DNA of 64,000 bases. It comes from Paragonimus westermani (Eukaryota; Platyhelminthes; Trematoda; Plagiorchiida; Troglotrematidae). Under the pieces are notes generated by a model. It was not told the origin of the DNA, searched no databases, and worked only from the letters and a program-made list of their open reading frames with translations. Positions 13,436-25,670 of this stretch are shown here, piece after piece. Both the position numbers and the translations under genes were made by a program. Every line of letters starts with the position of its first letter. Positions within the stretch are counted from its first letter, which is position 1. The stretch lies in the NCBI GenBank assembly GCA_008508345.1, contig QNGE01001029.1:119953-183952 (forward strand), given 5' to 3'.

Positions 13436-14480
13436 TTTCTATGTTGATACTCAAAGACAACAAAAGATTTGGCTGTGTTTAGTGCAGCCTGTCTTGTGCA
13501 AGGTGTCTTGGATCAATACTGCCCAGGATAGCAGTCACGGAAAGACGGCGTTGCCCGCTTTGGTGATCGCAGAAACAAAACAGCGTTCTGCCGTTTGCAA
13601 TACAACGCTCTCTGTAAATTGAATGAGTGCAGTATTCCCCTCGAATTCCACTATAAATGCACTTTGTCTAAGGTCATCTAAGTTATAAGGTCATTTACAG
13701 CACTCTCCAACCGGTTTAGCCTTCCAGGAACGGCAGCCTTCTTGTAAGTTTACATAGCTGGATCAGACAGAGCTGAAGCTGTGTTGTCTCTTATGGACAA
13801 GGCATGTCGTCTTGCAATGTAGTTACTGAGCCATCTGGGCGTTTCAAAAATGAACATGACGTTATGGTGAACCGTTGCCTATTATTTTAAAGAAGGTGAT
13901 AAGGAAAGGTGGAAAAGTTTTATGCACACGAGTTAGTACCGGGAAGCATCCTGTTGTGTTATCGTTCGGGCACTATGTAAATGAAAACGGTAAAGGGAGT
14001 GTCTACAATTTGGCTTTCTGATAAGGCATTCTGTATAACCGCTGAACCGTTTCTCCATTAAAGTTTGTCACAACAACATCAGTGGAAAACCAGCCGAGTG
14101 GATTAACTAAGAATGTTCCCCTCTGTTCTTTAGTAAGGCGAAGTCTGCGCTTTGATACTGAAGGCAGTGACTGCTGAATTTCACATCCAAAGTGACACAA
14201 AAATGGGTAAAAAGTGCATGTGAAAAAACCAGTCTGTTACTATTTGTTTAAGGCTGTTCTAAGATTTTTGTTAAACAATCCTTGACAAAGAACTGTTCCA
14301 TTTACTAAAACGAGCATTGAATCGCCCTTTAAACTATACCGTATACGGTAACGAAGTGCTACATACAACAGTGTAAACAAAAACTCAAAAATATTTTGAT
14401 TTATATCGGAAATTACTTCATTTTAGATCGTTTGCTGAACATTCGACGATTGTGGGTGAGACTCAACTGTTAAAATGTGT
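13436..14480. other. No recognisable feature
   Basis: Overlapping open frames directly downstream of the BTB-like stretch (13353-13622) could be frameshifted continuation, but they show no identifiable motif. The remainder is AT-rich and unassigned. Confidence 0.35.
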
Positions 14481-14481
14481 G

Positions 14482-14552
14482 CTTTGGCTGGATTCAATCC
14501 AGCGACAGACACACAATGCCTGTCTCTGTCACTGGTTCGAATCCAGCCAAAG
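14482..14552. repeat. 71-bp imperfect palindrome (hairpin repeat)
   Basis: The left arm begins CTTTGGCTGGATTC and the right arm ends GAATCCAGCCAAAG. The symmetry continues inward through CCAG and GACAGA to a small centre at about 14517, with only a few mismatches. The right arm contains a B-box-like GGTTCGAATCC. A diverged single-arm relative lies at 26675-26745. It looks like a short foldback or SINE-related repeat. Confidence 0.65.
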
Positions 14553-14559
14553 TCCGGAC

Positions 14560-16561
14560 TTTTCACATTCGGGTCTCATCTGAAATAATAAATTTGCCAC
14601 AGTACTCATCAGCAATAAAATTCGGCTATTTGCTTAATTTCAAGTTGAACATTACACATTTGATCGCAGTCATCGCGTTCAGATAGAATTTTTAGCCAGA
14701 CTGCTTCGAACTTTATCGCCTAGCAGGTTTAGGGAGATCGCAGATTCCAACGTATCTCGGAAGTCCTAATCGCAGGATTGTGGACTGGAGTTAACAGAGC
14801 AGTTACTATGTCTCCTCTCAAGGCGATCAGGCAGCCTAATCATTATTCACAAGCCAAAGTGGTTGAGAGTTCAGATGTGTTAATTCACTCATGCCTAAGT
14901 TGAGGCCAAGGGTGCAGTGGGCAGTACAATTACCTCAGGACAGCGTGGTCAATTAGAATGTAATTTGATTTCGCGAGTCATATTTTTGTAAGCTGTTTTC
15001 TTCCGTCTCTCGTAGCTTTAGTTTTTCATGAAGAAAAACTTATCAATATGATTCACTCGACTTTTGTTTCTTGAAAATAAAGTAATTTCTCCCATGTCTT
15101 TTCAACCAACCAGCATCTTTTATAGGCGTCAGCATGTTCACTACAAATATTATTCTATCTAACTTTACGAATTCAATCTCATGTTTACTGCACCAACATT
15201 AGCATGGGCTCTAACTAGTAGGGGTGAACACATACATTGGTTGTTAGCCTGCTGGCAGGACCCACCAAAACACATATTATCCAGCACAAAGTTGACATTC
15301 AAACGGACTATCTGAACATCCGAAGGTTAATTTGCTTTGTAATCTCCGGTCCTGGTTTGTGAAAAAATATATAGTGGTCAATTAGGTAAACAACTTTGAT
15401 GCTCACGTAGAACATTTATTTCCAAGGAAACGCGAACACATAGGTTCACGCAGTTATCGGCAGTTGGAGTTAAACCATACTAACGATAGCCTGGTCAAAC
15501 ATCACCGAAATCCACAACCGTAGAGAAATATCGTATTTTCGAGTACATACTTCCTAAAATCGTTCACACCCGTGAACTAGCTTAGCGTTGTAATGATACT
15601 CGCTAGCAAAAATAACGGAACAGTTGAACATTTTATACTGTCCTCATGCTAACAGGTTGAATTTGACTGAGATGTGAATCATTTTGTCTCATGCATTTAT
15701 TAATCGGTTAGGCGGTTTCTTTGTTTGGAGTAGAATCAAAGTTTTCTTTTGTCGGTGTCGAAGCTGGAACTGATAAGCAATGATAGAAAAGTATCGATTG
15801 ATATGTCAACAACAAATCAGTATCCTAAATCCCCCGCTTGAATGACAAAAGTGAACGAGAATAGTTTGTTTGCCAGCCACTCGTTAAAAACCGGTAGGTG
15901 TATCAATGCCTGTGGAAAATCGAAAACAAAACGACAGCAAGTGAAAATTACGATTTTTGAGCACAAATTCCGATCGGTCCAGCATTTGTGCGTTCCTGTT
16001 AACTGTTCAATATTATTGCATCCATATATTTGTACAAATTGTTTTGATCGATGTTTACGAAAATCGCCAGTTGTTGAGGGTAGGCGTGATGTTGTTCATT
16101 TTCAAAACCCATTCGTTATCCGGTTTTAACACTGACCGTAATTGACGAATAACAGATTGTCTAGAGATCGCCTGCACATATTACAATTTCCACCGTGCAT
16201 AGTATTGTCGAGTTTAGAATAGTTAGATATGTCACATCAAATTATTGACGATCCACTTTTATGTAGTGAGTACGCATACGTAGCTGTTTACAGACTATCC
16301 CAAGAATAACCATTGCAAGAACCTTTGAGAACGTAGAAAAGTACTGCGCCTTCGCCAGGGTTTCCCGTGCTGACTAATTATCTTCATGAAGGAGGTCAGC
16401 TCATTCGGTTTTAAGATTCTAAGCAAACTGAACGTCGTTTGCGCTGAAGAACACAAGGTGACCACTTTAACTACTGAACATACCGACGTTAGTGTACTTT
16501 CCCCTTTTTCTCCGAGGTAAGCCGTGTACATATTAGGATTTTCTATCCAAGAGGTACTCAC
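14560..16561. other. No recognisable feature
   Basis: AT-rich DNA. The open frame at 15842-16129 has no motif. Confidence 0.4.
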
Positions 16562-16643
16562 CTCCTTTAAAAACGAAAGTTGACTGGACCAGTAACAACA
16601 GATTAGAATCTCATTCTTTGTACCATCCAAATCAGTGGCACTT
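16562..16643 (-). CDS. Possible short internal exon, unknown protein
   Basis: On the minus strand, an acceptor-like site (cttgtgtacaaattttag) precedes an 82-base open segment that ends AAGGAG|GTGAGT, a strong donor. The translated part (SATDLDGTKNEILICC and onward, ending LSFLKE) is protein-like but not recognised. The long frame that contains it runs through the donor into 16295. No adjacent exon is assigned. Confidence 0.22.
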
Positions 16644-17139
16644 CTAAAATTTGTACACAAGCAGAAGCTCCAAACTGGTTATAGTTTTAGCTTTGTGCAG
16701 GTTTTTAGTCCTTCAGCATAATCAAGAGTAGAAAGTTTGGATTTGTTCGAATTTAAGCCATTAAGGAGGGGTAAAGAAGAAACAGCAAAACTGACTACAG
16801 TCGTCCACTTATGATATTTTGGAGCTGTGGTAGATAGTTTGAATTTAAGATAAATTCATTTTAGGACAAACTCATCAAAATAACCACTGACCAGCTATGA
16901 TGAAAGAGCATACGGACGTCAAAATGTCCACTAAGGTGGGATGGATAAATTATTAAAAAGCCCAACAAAAGATACGATGGATTTATGGTTGTGGTTCAGA
17001 TATCATTTTCATGACGTGACTGAGTAAAGCCGGTATGATTGAAGGCTCACGTACAATTAGCAAAGAGCAGCTGAGTCAAAAGTTTAGCAGGTACATATTT
17101 TTCAACAAAGAATTCGGAAGCGAATTTGAGCACAATGTA

Positions 17140-18335
17140 TCCCTCGAGCACATTTCGCTGCATCTTATCAGGCACATTGCAATCTGTAGGTTTATACAGC
17201 AAAGTTCATTAGGCATTATGAGGCTAAACAACAAATTCAACAACCACTTAAAAGCACGCACATACACATCAATCCATACCAATTACCGGGACAATATGGT
17301 ACTGACGAACAAGTCTTTCCGTACAAAAACGGGGGACTTCCACCGATTAACTGGGGTTGAGAAGTCAACAAGAGTCTTGCGATCGATGACACCAGTTCTT
17401 TGTGATCTGTCACATTCCGATTTGAGTCCGGCATTGTGGTATCCGTAATCGTTTTGTGAACCCAAAAACGAATGTGTTCGTTGACCCGCAAATGCCGCTC
17501 TGTTCTGCTTATGCACGTGGTCTGGCACTCGCACGAGAATTTATAGACGATGTAAGATTTGGCGTTAAGCGGTAGCGGTGTTTTCACTGGTGGTGTTGGT
17601 ATTCGGGTGATAGTGAACAGCATGGTCAGTTGGGCTGCATAAAACGTACGTCCCAAAGCAGCCGTGAGACCAGTTTTCAACAGAGTGGCAATATCATGAC
17701 TCTTGTAAGACAGACACTTGGTTTGGGAGATACCGCACACCTCGCGGAAGCCGGCCTCTGTTTGCTGAATTTCTCAACAAATTGCGGTGGATAGCCATTT
17801 TCTATGAGCGTGGTTCTCAGCACTGACGTCTCTTTGGTTGATGTTTCCCCTGAACAGATTTTTCTTGCGCGATAAAACAAAGTCCTCAGCAGCCCTCGCT
17901 TGTACTGATCGACATAAAACCCTGAAAGTTCAGGCACTGCCCAGTCCGAATTTGTTTCCGGTAGACGAACGGCAGTGAGCAGCCGTTGTTCTCACGCTTC
18001 ATGAGAATATCCAAAAACGCCAGACTTTCATCGTGTTTGTGTTCAATGGTGGAGCTAATTTTATGATTCAGCGTGTTCAATGAATCGAGCATACTCGTTA
18101 CCATCTCTTTGGTACCGGTAACTATCAATGCATCATCAACACAACGCCGATAGAAGTGAGATTGACTGATAATAGCGTCTGCGTTCTGCTCGAAGTGGGC
18201 AACGAAGATATCGGCTGTTGACGGACAGAGGGGACTGCCCACGGCAATACCATCAATTTGTGTATAGCCAGTTCTCTTGAAGTAGGACCTCACGTTAGCT
18301 GTGTATAGCAGGAGAATGTGTTCAATTGATATGAA
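17140..18335 (-). mobile_element. Penelope-like element copy A (RT + GIY-YIG), inactivated
   Basis: Read 5' to 3' on the minus strand. From about 18330 comes an RT segment with TQIDGIAVGSPL (the PLE block before the palm), ADIFVAHFEQ, the catalytic box as CVDD (Tyr lost) at about 18145, LAFLDILMKRENNG, and VYRK. After a frameshift near 17930 comes the conserved YKRGLLRTLFYRARKICS block. After a second frameshift near 17715 comes the linker and the GIY-YIG endonuclease (YIVYKFSCECQ, then a degraded ISRTERHL and VNEHI). The YIG Tyr and Gly are gone. PLEs reverse-transcribe their RNA using target nicks made by the GIY-YIG domain; this copy cannot encode either activity. A stretch of about 67 bases present in copy B is missing near the 3' end. 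Motif-like repeats flank it at 17153-17172 and 18609-18628. See the findings for the 315-base identity with copy B. Confidence 0.85.
17153..17172 (-). repeat. Hammerhead-like core motif, 3' side of PLE copy A
   Basis: The minus strand reads CCTGATAAGATGCAGCGAAA. This holds both invariant hammerhead blocks (CTGATGA with G to A, and GAAA) and is followed by a TGT...ACA pair that could form a short helix III. Similarity to the copy at 18609 extends over about 17141-17200. Ribozyme helices I and II are poor. Confidence 0.4.
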
Positions 18336-18608
18336 TCAATACACTGGGAAATTATATTGACCGTCTGTATTAGAAGAACACTTGTAAACAAAAACACGAT
18401 TTCTAAAACTGGTTATATGTTTGTTACTGCAGTCCACACCATCGAGTAAATCGATTAGCTCAAAACTATCACAGTTTTCCAACCATTGATTGTCTCAGGG
18501 GATAAAGAAGATGGACCAGCCACCGTGCAAACTTGTGTTGCAGTGAATTGTACATGGGTAGTATTAGATAGTATTGCTATATGTAAACCCACAAACGGCA
18601 GTATGTGT

Positions 18609-18628
18609 CTAATAAGATGCAGCAAAAT
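18609..18628 (+). repeat. Hammerhead-like core motif, 5' side of PLE copy A, inverted
   Basis: CTAATAAGATGCAGCAAAAT on the plus strand, with conserved flanks (TGTGCTCGAG and ATACA downstream) matching the 17.15 kb copy in inverted orientation. Core bases are mutated (CTAATAA, CAAAA), so it is certainly inactive. Confidence 0.4.
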
Positions 18629-18659
18629 GTGCTCGAGAAATACACTTCGCAAAAAACCG

Positions 18660-20185
18660 CTTTATACTTCTTTGTTCTAACTCTAAAACTGTTGGAAGAA
18701 ATCTGTGGATGATCTCACTTCAAGATCTTTTTTGCCACGTAATGACTGAATGATGTATGAAGTTAGACAAGCGAGCTTATCGCTTATGCTCAAAAAGGGA
18801 AGTGTTGTCAATAAAAGCTTCCTGAGACAGACTACTAAAGGAAACGTGCGACTTAGGATGAAATCTAGCTGAATTATCAACTGTCTGCAGGTATGTGGAA
18901 GGAAAGTAAATCTACACATGCTTTTAATCCCCCAGTTACCTAACTACGTGTTTGTCCGCGATGATCAGGCTGGTTTCAAGTGAGCAGGCTGCTGTGTAAG
19001 CAGAACTTCTTTTGTTTTAAGATCTATCCTTGCATGGGAACACTACTCGGAGCCGTGGTTATGGTGAAGATAATCAAACGGCGGTTTAAGCAGAACGTAC
19101 TACAGAGACAGTTGAAGTCAGGGTTTACGCAACCGCCTTTCTTTTGCACACCAATCAGCAGTTATATATCTGTTCGGTTGACTTTTACTGTTTGTCTGTT
19201 TGTTTATTTGTTGTATCCATATGTTGTGTGTGGACATTTGCTGTTAATAAGCTACAAATCGGTTTCTCTTCGTGTTAACTCCTGTGTCCTCTGGCCCAAG
19301 AATTTTTGTTAACAGTTAAAAACTGTAAAATTCATTCGGTATGACACGCCCATGGATATGAACGCATGAACGCTCACTCGTTCTGTTTCTTGTACGAGTA
19401 AATGAAGGTAGAGAGGTGCGACTTGGCGTACGCATAACAAACTTTAATCAAAATACCACCTGAATTCATTCAGAATCGGACAAGCAAATGAAACCGCTGA
19501 GGTTGCGCTGAAGAAACAACTTTGCAAATGTAGTTTGCCATGAAATAATCGCTTTTCATGAACAATGTAGCTCCACCATGAGAAGACGATAATTAAATTG
19601 ATGTAGGTCAGTGAAGATGAAAAAAGAAGAAGAATCTCCGTAAGAAACTATTTTATCATGAAGTGTGTGGACAGCTGTCCCGTTGTTAGAGCTGACTCCC
19701 AGCTACTTGTTTTCCAAATGAATAACTGTAACTAAACATCATTTTAATTCCGAGGTTAAACGTTTAAAATTCAAAATGTAAAGTCATGCAACTATTTTTA
19801 ATGCGCAATTTGTCTACAAACTCCTTCAGCCTTCCTTGGTTTCGCTGACAGTTTGCCATCAAAACTAAATCTCCCATCCACCAAAAATTTATTATTTATG
19901 GGAACCTCGTGATTGTTGTGCTGCGCATTCAAAATTAGCTATCTAGTGGTAGTTGTAGACAAAGAGAGTTTGTTTAAATTGACTGTCTGTGAAGAGAAGA
20001 GAGAAATGAAAGAGACTTATTGTGTGTATAATGGTTTCTTGAGCTCCGCAGAAATGTCTGGTGAGGACAGCATTATCTCTCGCAGGCTTTCCTCCAACTG
20101 TCGTCATATTACCAAATATTCACGTCAGTGTCTGGTGCTGAGAAAGCGAACCACTAAAAGAAATATTTTTGGATTTGTCACTTGG
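18660..20185. other. No recognisable feature
   Basis: AT-rich DNA with unassigned open frames (18980-19312 and 19913-20221 plus) that lack motifs. Confidence 0.4.
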
Positions 20186-20189
20186 CATG

Positions 20190-20206
20190 TTTCGCTGCAT
20201 CACACT
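20190..20206 (-). repeat. Hammerhead-like core relic
   Basis: The minus strand reads GTGATGCAGCGAAAC next to CATGCC, sharing the GATGCAGCGAAA centre with the copies at 17.15, 18.61 and 20.66 kb. Confidence 0.28.
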
Positions 20207-20654
20207 AGTTACATAGTGTAGTGTTATTCAATATAAACTACGGTGTTCATGGACTGCAAAATGTAAGTACAACATGCACAATAATATCCTACTCCATCAA
20301 CAGTAAAAGCAGTCTAACACCCAAAATAATCTTTATTTCCACATATGTGGCTTCTGTGTACAGGTTGTAACAACCTCAGCAAATGTGAGCGAACGTTTGT
20401 TACCAACCCTTTAAATGGTTTTGAAGCCTTTCTCTTTTAAGCTTGGTGTTCAGGAAGTCAAGATTTTAGACATTAGCATTGTCCAACTGCGTTCCTTGCA
20501 TTGATCGAGCAATTTCAAATACTGTTCAGCTCACACAGTAAACTGCACAGTCGGAACATACTGTTCTGCCAAGTAAACAACCTGTAACCAGTTTAACCGG
20601 GTGGCTGAACCATTTTGTTCTTGACGATTAGTGTAACCGCTCAGCTATTGTTGT

Positions 20655-20672
20655 CGATAAGATGTAGCGAAA
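20655..20672 (+). repeat. Hammerhead-like core relic
   Basis: CGATAAGATGTAGCGAAA on the plus strand, followed by TGCACC. It matches the PLE-flanking motif at 17.15 kb at most positions. No PLE coding sequence is seen beside it, so it may be a solo remnant. Confidence 0.3.
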
Positions 20673-20699
20673 TGCACCAAACAATAATTATTGCAGTAC

Positions 20700-23600
20700 G
20701 TATACAGCCTTCAAATGTGCATTGGCTAAGCAGTGTGGTCGTTCAGTATTTGGTGAAGTTATTTGTGGTACATGCCAGACAGGTTTATTAGATTAGGATG
20801 TGCACTGACACAGTGTTAAGGCGTTACACTGCTTCATGATGCGCTGCGCGTAATCTATAATAAAATATGTTCAAAAAAACTAACTAGGTAACTTTTCAGC
20901 GATGTCCAGAGCATCAGCGTTCCAGAATACAAGCAGAGACCAATATTCAGGTGAAAGCTTAATTTATTTTCCACCGCCTCACATGCAATGATTGTTTCTA
21001 ACTTTATATCGCATACCTAGTTCTTATCCTACAACGGTTGTTCAGTCAAACCGGTCTGGAGACTACACAGAACTTCAACATCAAGTATATTTGGTATTAA
21101 TTATGCTTGACGTTACGAGTTTGTGAAGCGTTTGGGCACCCAAAAGTGGACCACAAGGACTACTAGAAAAACGTTGATCTGTGAAACACTAATGGAAAGT
21201 GAAGTTTAGCTATGCGGAAAATTTTGTGGTGAAGTTACTACCCCGATTTAGTTATGGTTTGCACTAAAGCAAATCAAGAAAAATGTCAGTGTTCAACAGA
21301 AGAGTGATTGATCCCATTGAATTATGGGGGAAAAATAACTTCAGAATATGGCAGTCAAGTTGAAATATCTCAACCTGAACGTAATGTTCCAAGTGGATGT
21401 TCATTCGGTTTCTGCTTGATTCTGTTATACCTGGCATTGCCAATTTATGTCATAAATGATAGCTGTGGAGTTGTGATTGCATAAAAAGCGCAAAAATGGA
21501 TACACGGAATAACATTTGAAAACTATTTTTAAAGTCTGTAAATCTGAAGCGTTTGCATTATTTTATACCAACTTAAGAAAACATTCCTGTAGATTTATGT
21601 GGTATTTATTTTCTAGGCGCAGACGAAGTTTTCCAGGTGTTTCCTAGAAAGGCAATACATTTTCGTTGAACTCTGATGTATCAGATATCTTTCACACTGT
21701 TGGCCATTAGTGTTGGCCGTTGCGCAACGGTAAGCTTTCGTTACTGATGACTTCCACATAGCAACCGGTGAGAGCAAACGACTTGCTACTTCCAATGATA
21801 TGGGATACCCATATGCTTTAGGAGAAGCATAACCTAAGCTTGTGTGCTTTGTGACCAGACTGAGGAAGAATTGCGCTATCTGTAAGGACTGTTAGATGGT
21901 ATTATTTTATTATAGTTTATTCACCTATTTACGAGCTGCATATTGTTGCTGTTGTTTGCCTCAGTAGGGAAATCACAAAGAATGCCACCAAGCACTGTGA
22001 GTATAGTGAAAAGTTTGGATTCGATATTGTTGATAAAAATGAAAAGTTTTGCCCCTCTAATCATGAGGCAAAGTACTTAGCTTACAACCAGCCAAGTAAA
22101 GTCAAATAGAAACCTACTAGAAATGACGAACTTGAGCAACATAATAAATTACTGAGGGTGGACGAATTCCGGAAACGAGTTTGAATATTAGATATTTACT
22201 GGAACTGAGAGCAATTTCCCAAACAGCTAAATGCCCCGTACGATGTCTAACAGGAATGCTATCAAGGCAAATTTGGAAAGACACTCTACTTAGATATTAA
22301 GATATTCTGACTTATGAAATTGATGCAAAAAATGAAGTTATAGGTTGCTTAAAAATAGTTGGATCGCATCGCGAAACACGGTCACAGTTTTGATCTGATG
22401 GCAGACGTTTTTTTTCAAGCAAAATGTTTCACCTGAACAACTTGTTTCTGCCTCTTGACGCTAAATAGTTTCCATATAATCGTAAGAAACAGTGCAACGT
22501 TAAATACATTATAATGCTTTATACTAGTTAGAGCTGATAAGTTCATTGTGGTTTGAGAAAATTTCTTCTAATCATCACTCTGTCCATGTCTTACCCAGTT
22601 TTGGAACTTGACCAGATTGTTCGGGTTAATTCGAATTTTACTACCCCCACAAAACAGAATTCAGTTCAGAAAGATAGCAAGAGATGTCCCCGTTTTGAAA
22701 AATGGTCATATTTCCCTGAAATTTTTGTACCGTTTAGCCAGGTACATTCTTTTTGTGACACATGCGCTTTGTTGGTCTCAAACCGAAAGACGTCAAAAGA
22801 AAAAAAGGGAACAACTTTGGAAGATACAAGGGCTTTTATAGCGATGAAGGTAGCAATAAAATTTTAATGAAGTTAAAACAGAATAATCCACAATACTTCT
22901 CAGTGGATTGCTGTTACTAGGTCTGCCCTGATATACTCTATGCAAGAAGAGTGTTTGACACACTTTGTAGCCATGTCAAACAGTTCGTTGAAGTTTTGCA
23001 GGAATTCTCTCATTAAAATACACGTAATAACTTTCCAAATATGCTCACTGTATAACCATTACTCTCCCCGTGAATCTAAGTGTTTTTTCCGAAACTCCCA
23101 CTAATGGTCGAACTAATTATTGTCGTCTAGCAATTAGTGTTGTTAACGGAAACATCTAAAACATCGGAGTCTTGTCACGCATTTCATGAAAAGTAATGTA
23201 GAATTACCAGCTGTTCAGATCTATGGAAGTGTCATCGACAACATATTAAACGAGCACTCAATTTCCATCAGCTAACTGATGAATGTGTGCTTGCAAGGAG
23301 ATCTGAAGATCGTCGTTCTGCCTGTATTTTTCAACAAATCACTCACCGCAGTGACAGTCACCATATGTTAGCAGACAAAAAATGATTATCGTATGGAGTT
23401 GTTATTTCACCGCATAAATCAGAGTCAATTTGGTCTACAAGTTTATCATGCCGGAACGGACTATTGTAGTTATAACAATCAAATATGAATTAGCCGTCGC
23501 TGCAGGCGTTTTGCAGTAGGATGTGCGTTACGAAGGCTGTAGTGTGCAACCCGGTAGTGAGAGGTTCATTCAGCAACAACATCCTGGGTACAAACACCAA

Positions 23601-24280
23601 TAGACTATCTACACAACAGATAACATCGTTACAAGTGCCAGCAACTGTGCCTGGGAGATGTATATAACCCGTGCTGACTACCACTGTTCATGTCTACCAC
23701 GGGTGTAAGATATGTTGTGGAAGCATGAAACACTCAGAATGGTTTCTGAACCAAACATACAATCAGTTGTTGATTATCAGTTCCATATTTAACATGTTGC
23801 AACTGATCCGATGGCCACTAACTGGAAAGGGGCTTGTTTGCCACGTTCTGACTTCCGTCGTACACTGCGCATATAAACATTTCAAATACCCATAGCAGAA
23901 CAGTTCACAAATTTTGTCAGTCTGCCAGAATTCTCTAAAGTACTTGATATTTCACATTGATTCTGATCATCACTTTCAAAAGCGTTAGAAGTGTTTGGAT
24001 CTCCATCGAGAGAAAAAAGCAGAGTAATGTTCTCAATAAATTATCTAATGAAAGCAAAGTTGCGTGCATGATATTGTCTGTGTAGTTGACGCATCTGTGT
24101 ACCTACACAGTCTACTTGCCGAAACGAACGTGGCGCTTACTGACCTCAGTTTTACACTTGGAGTCAAGCTAGACGGACGAATATACTCCCTGAATGTGGC
24201 ATTGAACTTTCGTGCACAGGATTCCGTTCAGAAAGGCACTCACAAAGAGATGTCTTAGAACGACTGATATGCTTATTTCT
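20700..24280. other. Mostly featureless; one weak exon-like frame at about 22590-22740
   Basis: Within 22553-22867 an ATG at about 22587 opens a frame reaching CAG|GTACAT at about 22740, a plausible donor, but a second frame is open over the same bases and neither shows a motif. The remaining sequence is unassigned. Confidence 0.3.
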
Positions 24281-24284
24281 CCAG

Positions 24285-24485
24285 TTATTTACCTCTCACA
24301 CGGAAAAGAAACATTGTCCGTAGTCCAACACAGATGGTTATGAAAAGATGTGCGGATAACCTAACTGATGAGAAAACGATATTTTTACAGCGGATATTCT
24401 CAGAGAACACCCATGCCGAAAACTTCATTGATAGGCACATAGAAATGACCATCTCGGAAGTTAGACGCCAATCTGCGAAGAGGAA
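24285..24485 (+). CDS. Probable internal exon, unknown protein
   Basis: A good acceptor (gcttatttctccag) precedes 201 open bases that end in GAAGAGGAA|GTAAGT, a near-consensus donor. The length is a multiple of three, so it begins and ends in the same phase. The reading is hydrophilic and looks coding: basic start (TRKRNIVRSPTQ), then a Glu/Asn/Phe-rich middle (LQRIFSENTHAENF) and a basic helix-like end (SEVRRQSAKRK). No family is recognised. Other exon-like stretches on the same strand follow at 25497 and 26343, so these may belong to one gene with short introns. Chance is possible but less likely, given both borders. Confidence 0.4.
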
Positions 24486-24697
24486 GTAAGTCACTGTGAC
24501 GTTAGATTACAAATGCTGGGCGTTTGCTGAACTGTTGACTCACAGAATATAAGTAAAGCAACTGAAAATACCTGCAGAGCCGCACAACTTCGAATCTCGT
24601 TAAGATTCAACTACGTAGTTCACGTACAACTCAAAGACACATCGCCCGAACATAACTTATTCTGGGTTTACTAGTCCACATTCTCCAGTGGAGTTGG

Positions 24698-24943
24698 TTG
24701 CATCGGTCTCACAATCAGGCGTCTTTCTCAGAAGACAAATTAACATCATTCCATACGGCTGGTTATGGACGAGGTGAATTCCATTTCATGTGCAGGTCTG
24801 GCATATCTCGTTTACTAAAAGCGCCAAGTCTTACCGGAAATGGCTTCTCAACCCATTTGTCTCTTGAGCAACCAGTACTCCAGAGGATTCAGAAGTTGCG
24901 TCTTGGCTACAGCGAAACCGATCGGAATTCGATTGTGTAGTTC
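24698..24943 (+). CDS. Possible exon(s), unknown protein
   Basis: An open frame of 80 codons without ATG, ending in TAG. Acceptor-like sites lie inside it (caatcag near 24718 and tgtgcag near 24797). The second half reads as a plausible C-terminal exon (SGISRLLKAPSLTGNG, then QRIQKLRLGYSETDRN). No motif is recognised. It is placed here because it lies between two better exon candidates on the same strand. Confidence 0.2.
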
Positions 24944-25496
24944 ACAGTTGTGTGCTCAGAAGTAATTTCTCCAAATTACAAGGTTACTGTGAGACCTCTT
25001 CACTCACCTGACAACTGCAAATGTCGATTTGGCCATCTAACTGCTGTATAATTCACAACCGACTGGAAACAATTATGTAACCAGTTGCTCCGGATTTTGC
25101 ATGCTTGACAGCCGTGATGATTTAAAATGTTTTGTAACTCGCTCGGTGTAAAATAACGGAAAACAGACTGCTTGCTGAACCTTCGTTGTTTCCACAAAAC
25201 ATTACATTCCGCTCAAATAATTCATTGCAACTAGTTGAACCAATGACGTTGGGACTCCATTAGATGCGCTGGGTCGCTACTGCCGCTAGAGATTTTGTCA
25301 GACTGATGACGCTTATTTTAAAGAGGCGGGCAGTTTCCTAGGTTATCAGTACGTTCTCAAATCCATCAGCTATCTGTATACTAACGAAGCAACTTTCGTT
25401 CATCGACCTAGCTTGTCTTTTACCAGGTGAAAAATCTTTTTAAGGTCGGCTACTTTTTTGCATCAGAACACTGTGCTTAGATCAGCATTCACTTAG

Positions 25497-25670
25497 GAGA
25501 TCGATGAGCAAGTGACTTGTGCCGAACTACCGGTTGTTAGGTCAGCAGATAGCCCGCTGGAGGAAGGAGCGTGTGAGTGGACAAACAAGTCAGATCACGA
25601 AGACTGCATGAAAGATTTACCTGCGTTTTCAAAACTTAGTATCGATTTTGAACACCAAAAAACCCTGATT
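25497..25670 (+). CDS. Probable internal exon, acidic, unknown protein
   Basis: Between cattcacttag and a donor GTGAGA there are exactly 58 codons in phase 0 at both ends. The composition is acidic and Cys-containing (EIDEQVTCAELP, SPLEEGACEW, KSDHEDCMKDLP), unlike the surrounding AT-rich noise. I do not recognise the protein. It would fit a linker or regulatory segment of the same gene as 24285-24485, but phases differ, so at least one exon would have to intervene. Confidence 0.35.

Noticed and set aside
17141..17200. A functional hammerhead ribozyme at the 3' side of PLE copy A
   Set aside because: The core blocks are present but CTGATGA is mutated, helix II has at most one or two pairs and helix I pairs only through G-U. 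I kept it as a motif relic.
17035..17448. 137-codon plus-strand frame
   Set aside because: It lies antisense to the 3' part of PLE copy A and is a shadow of that element.
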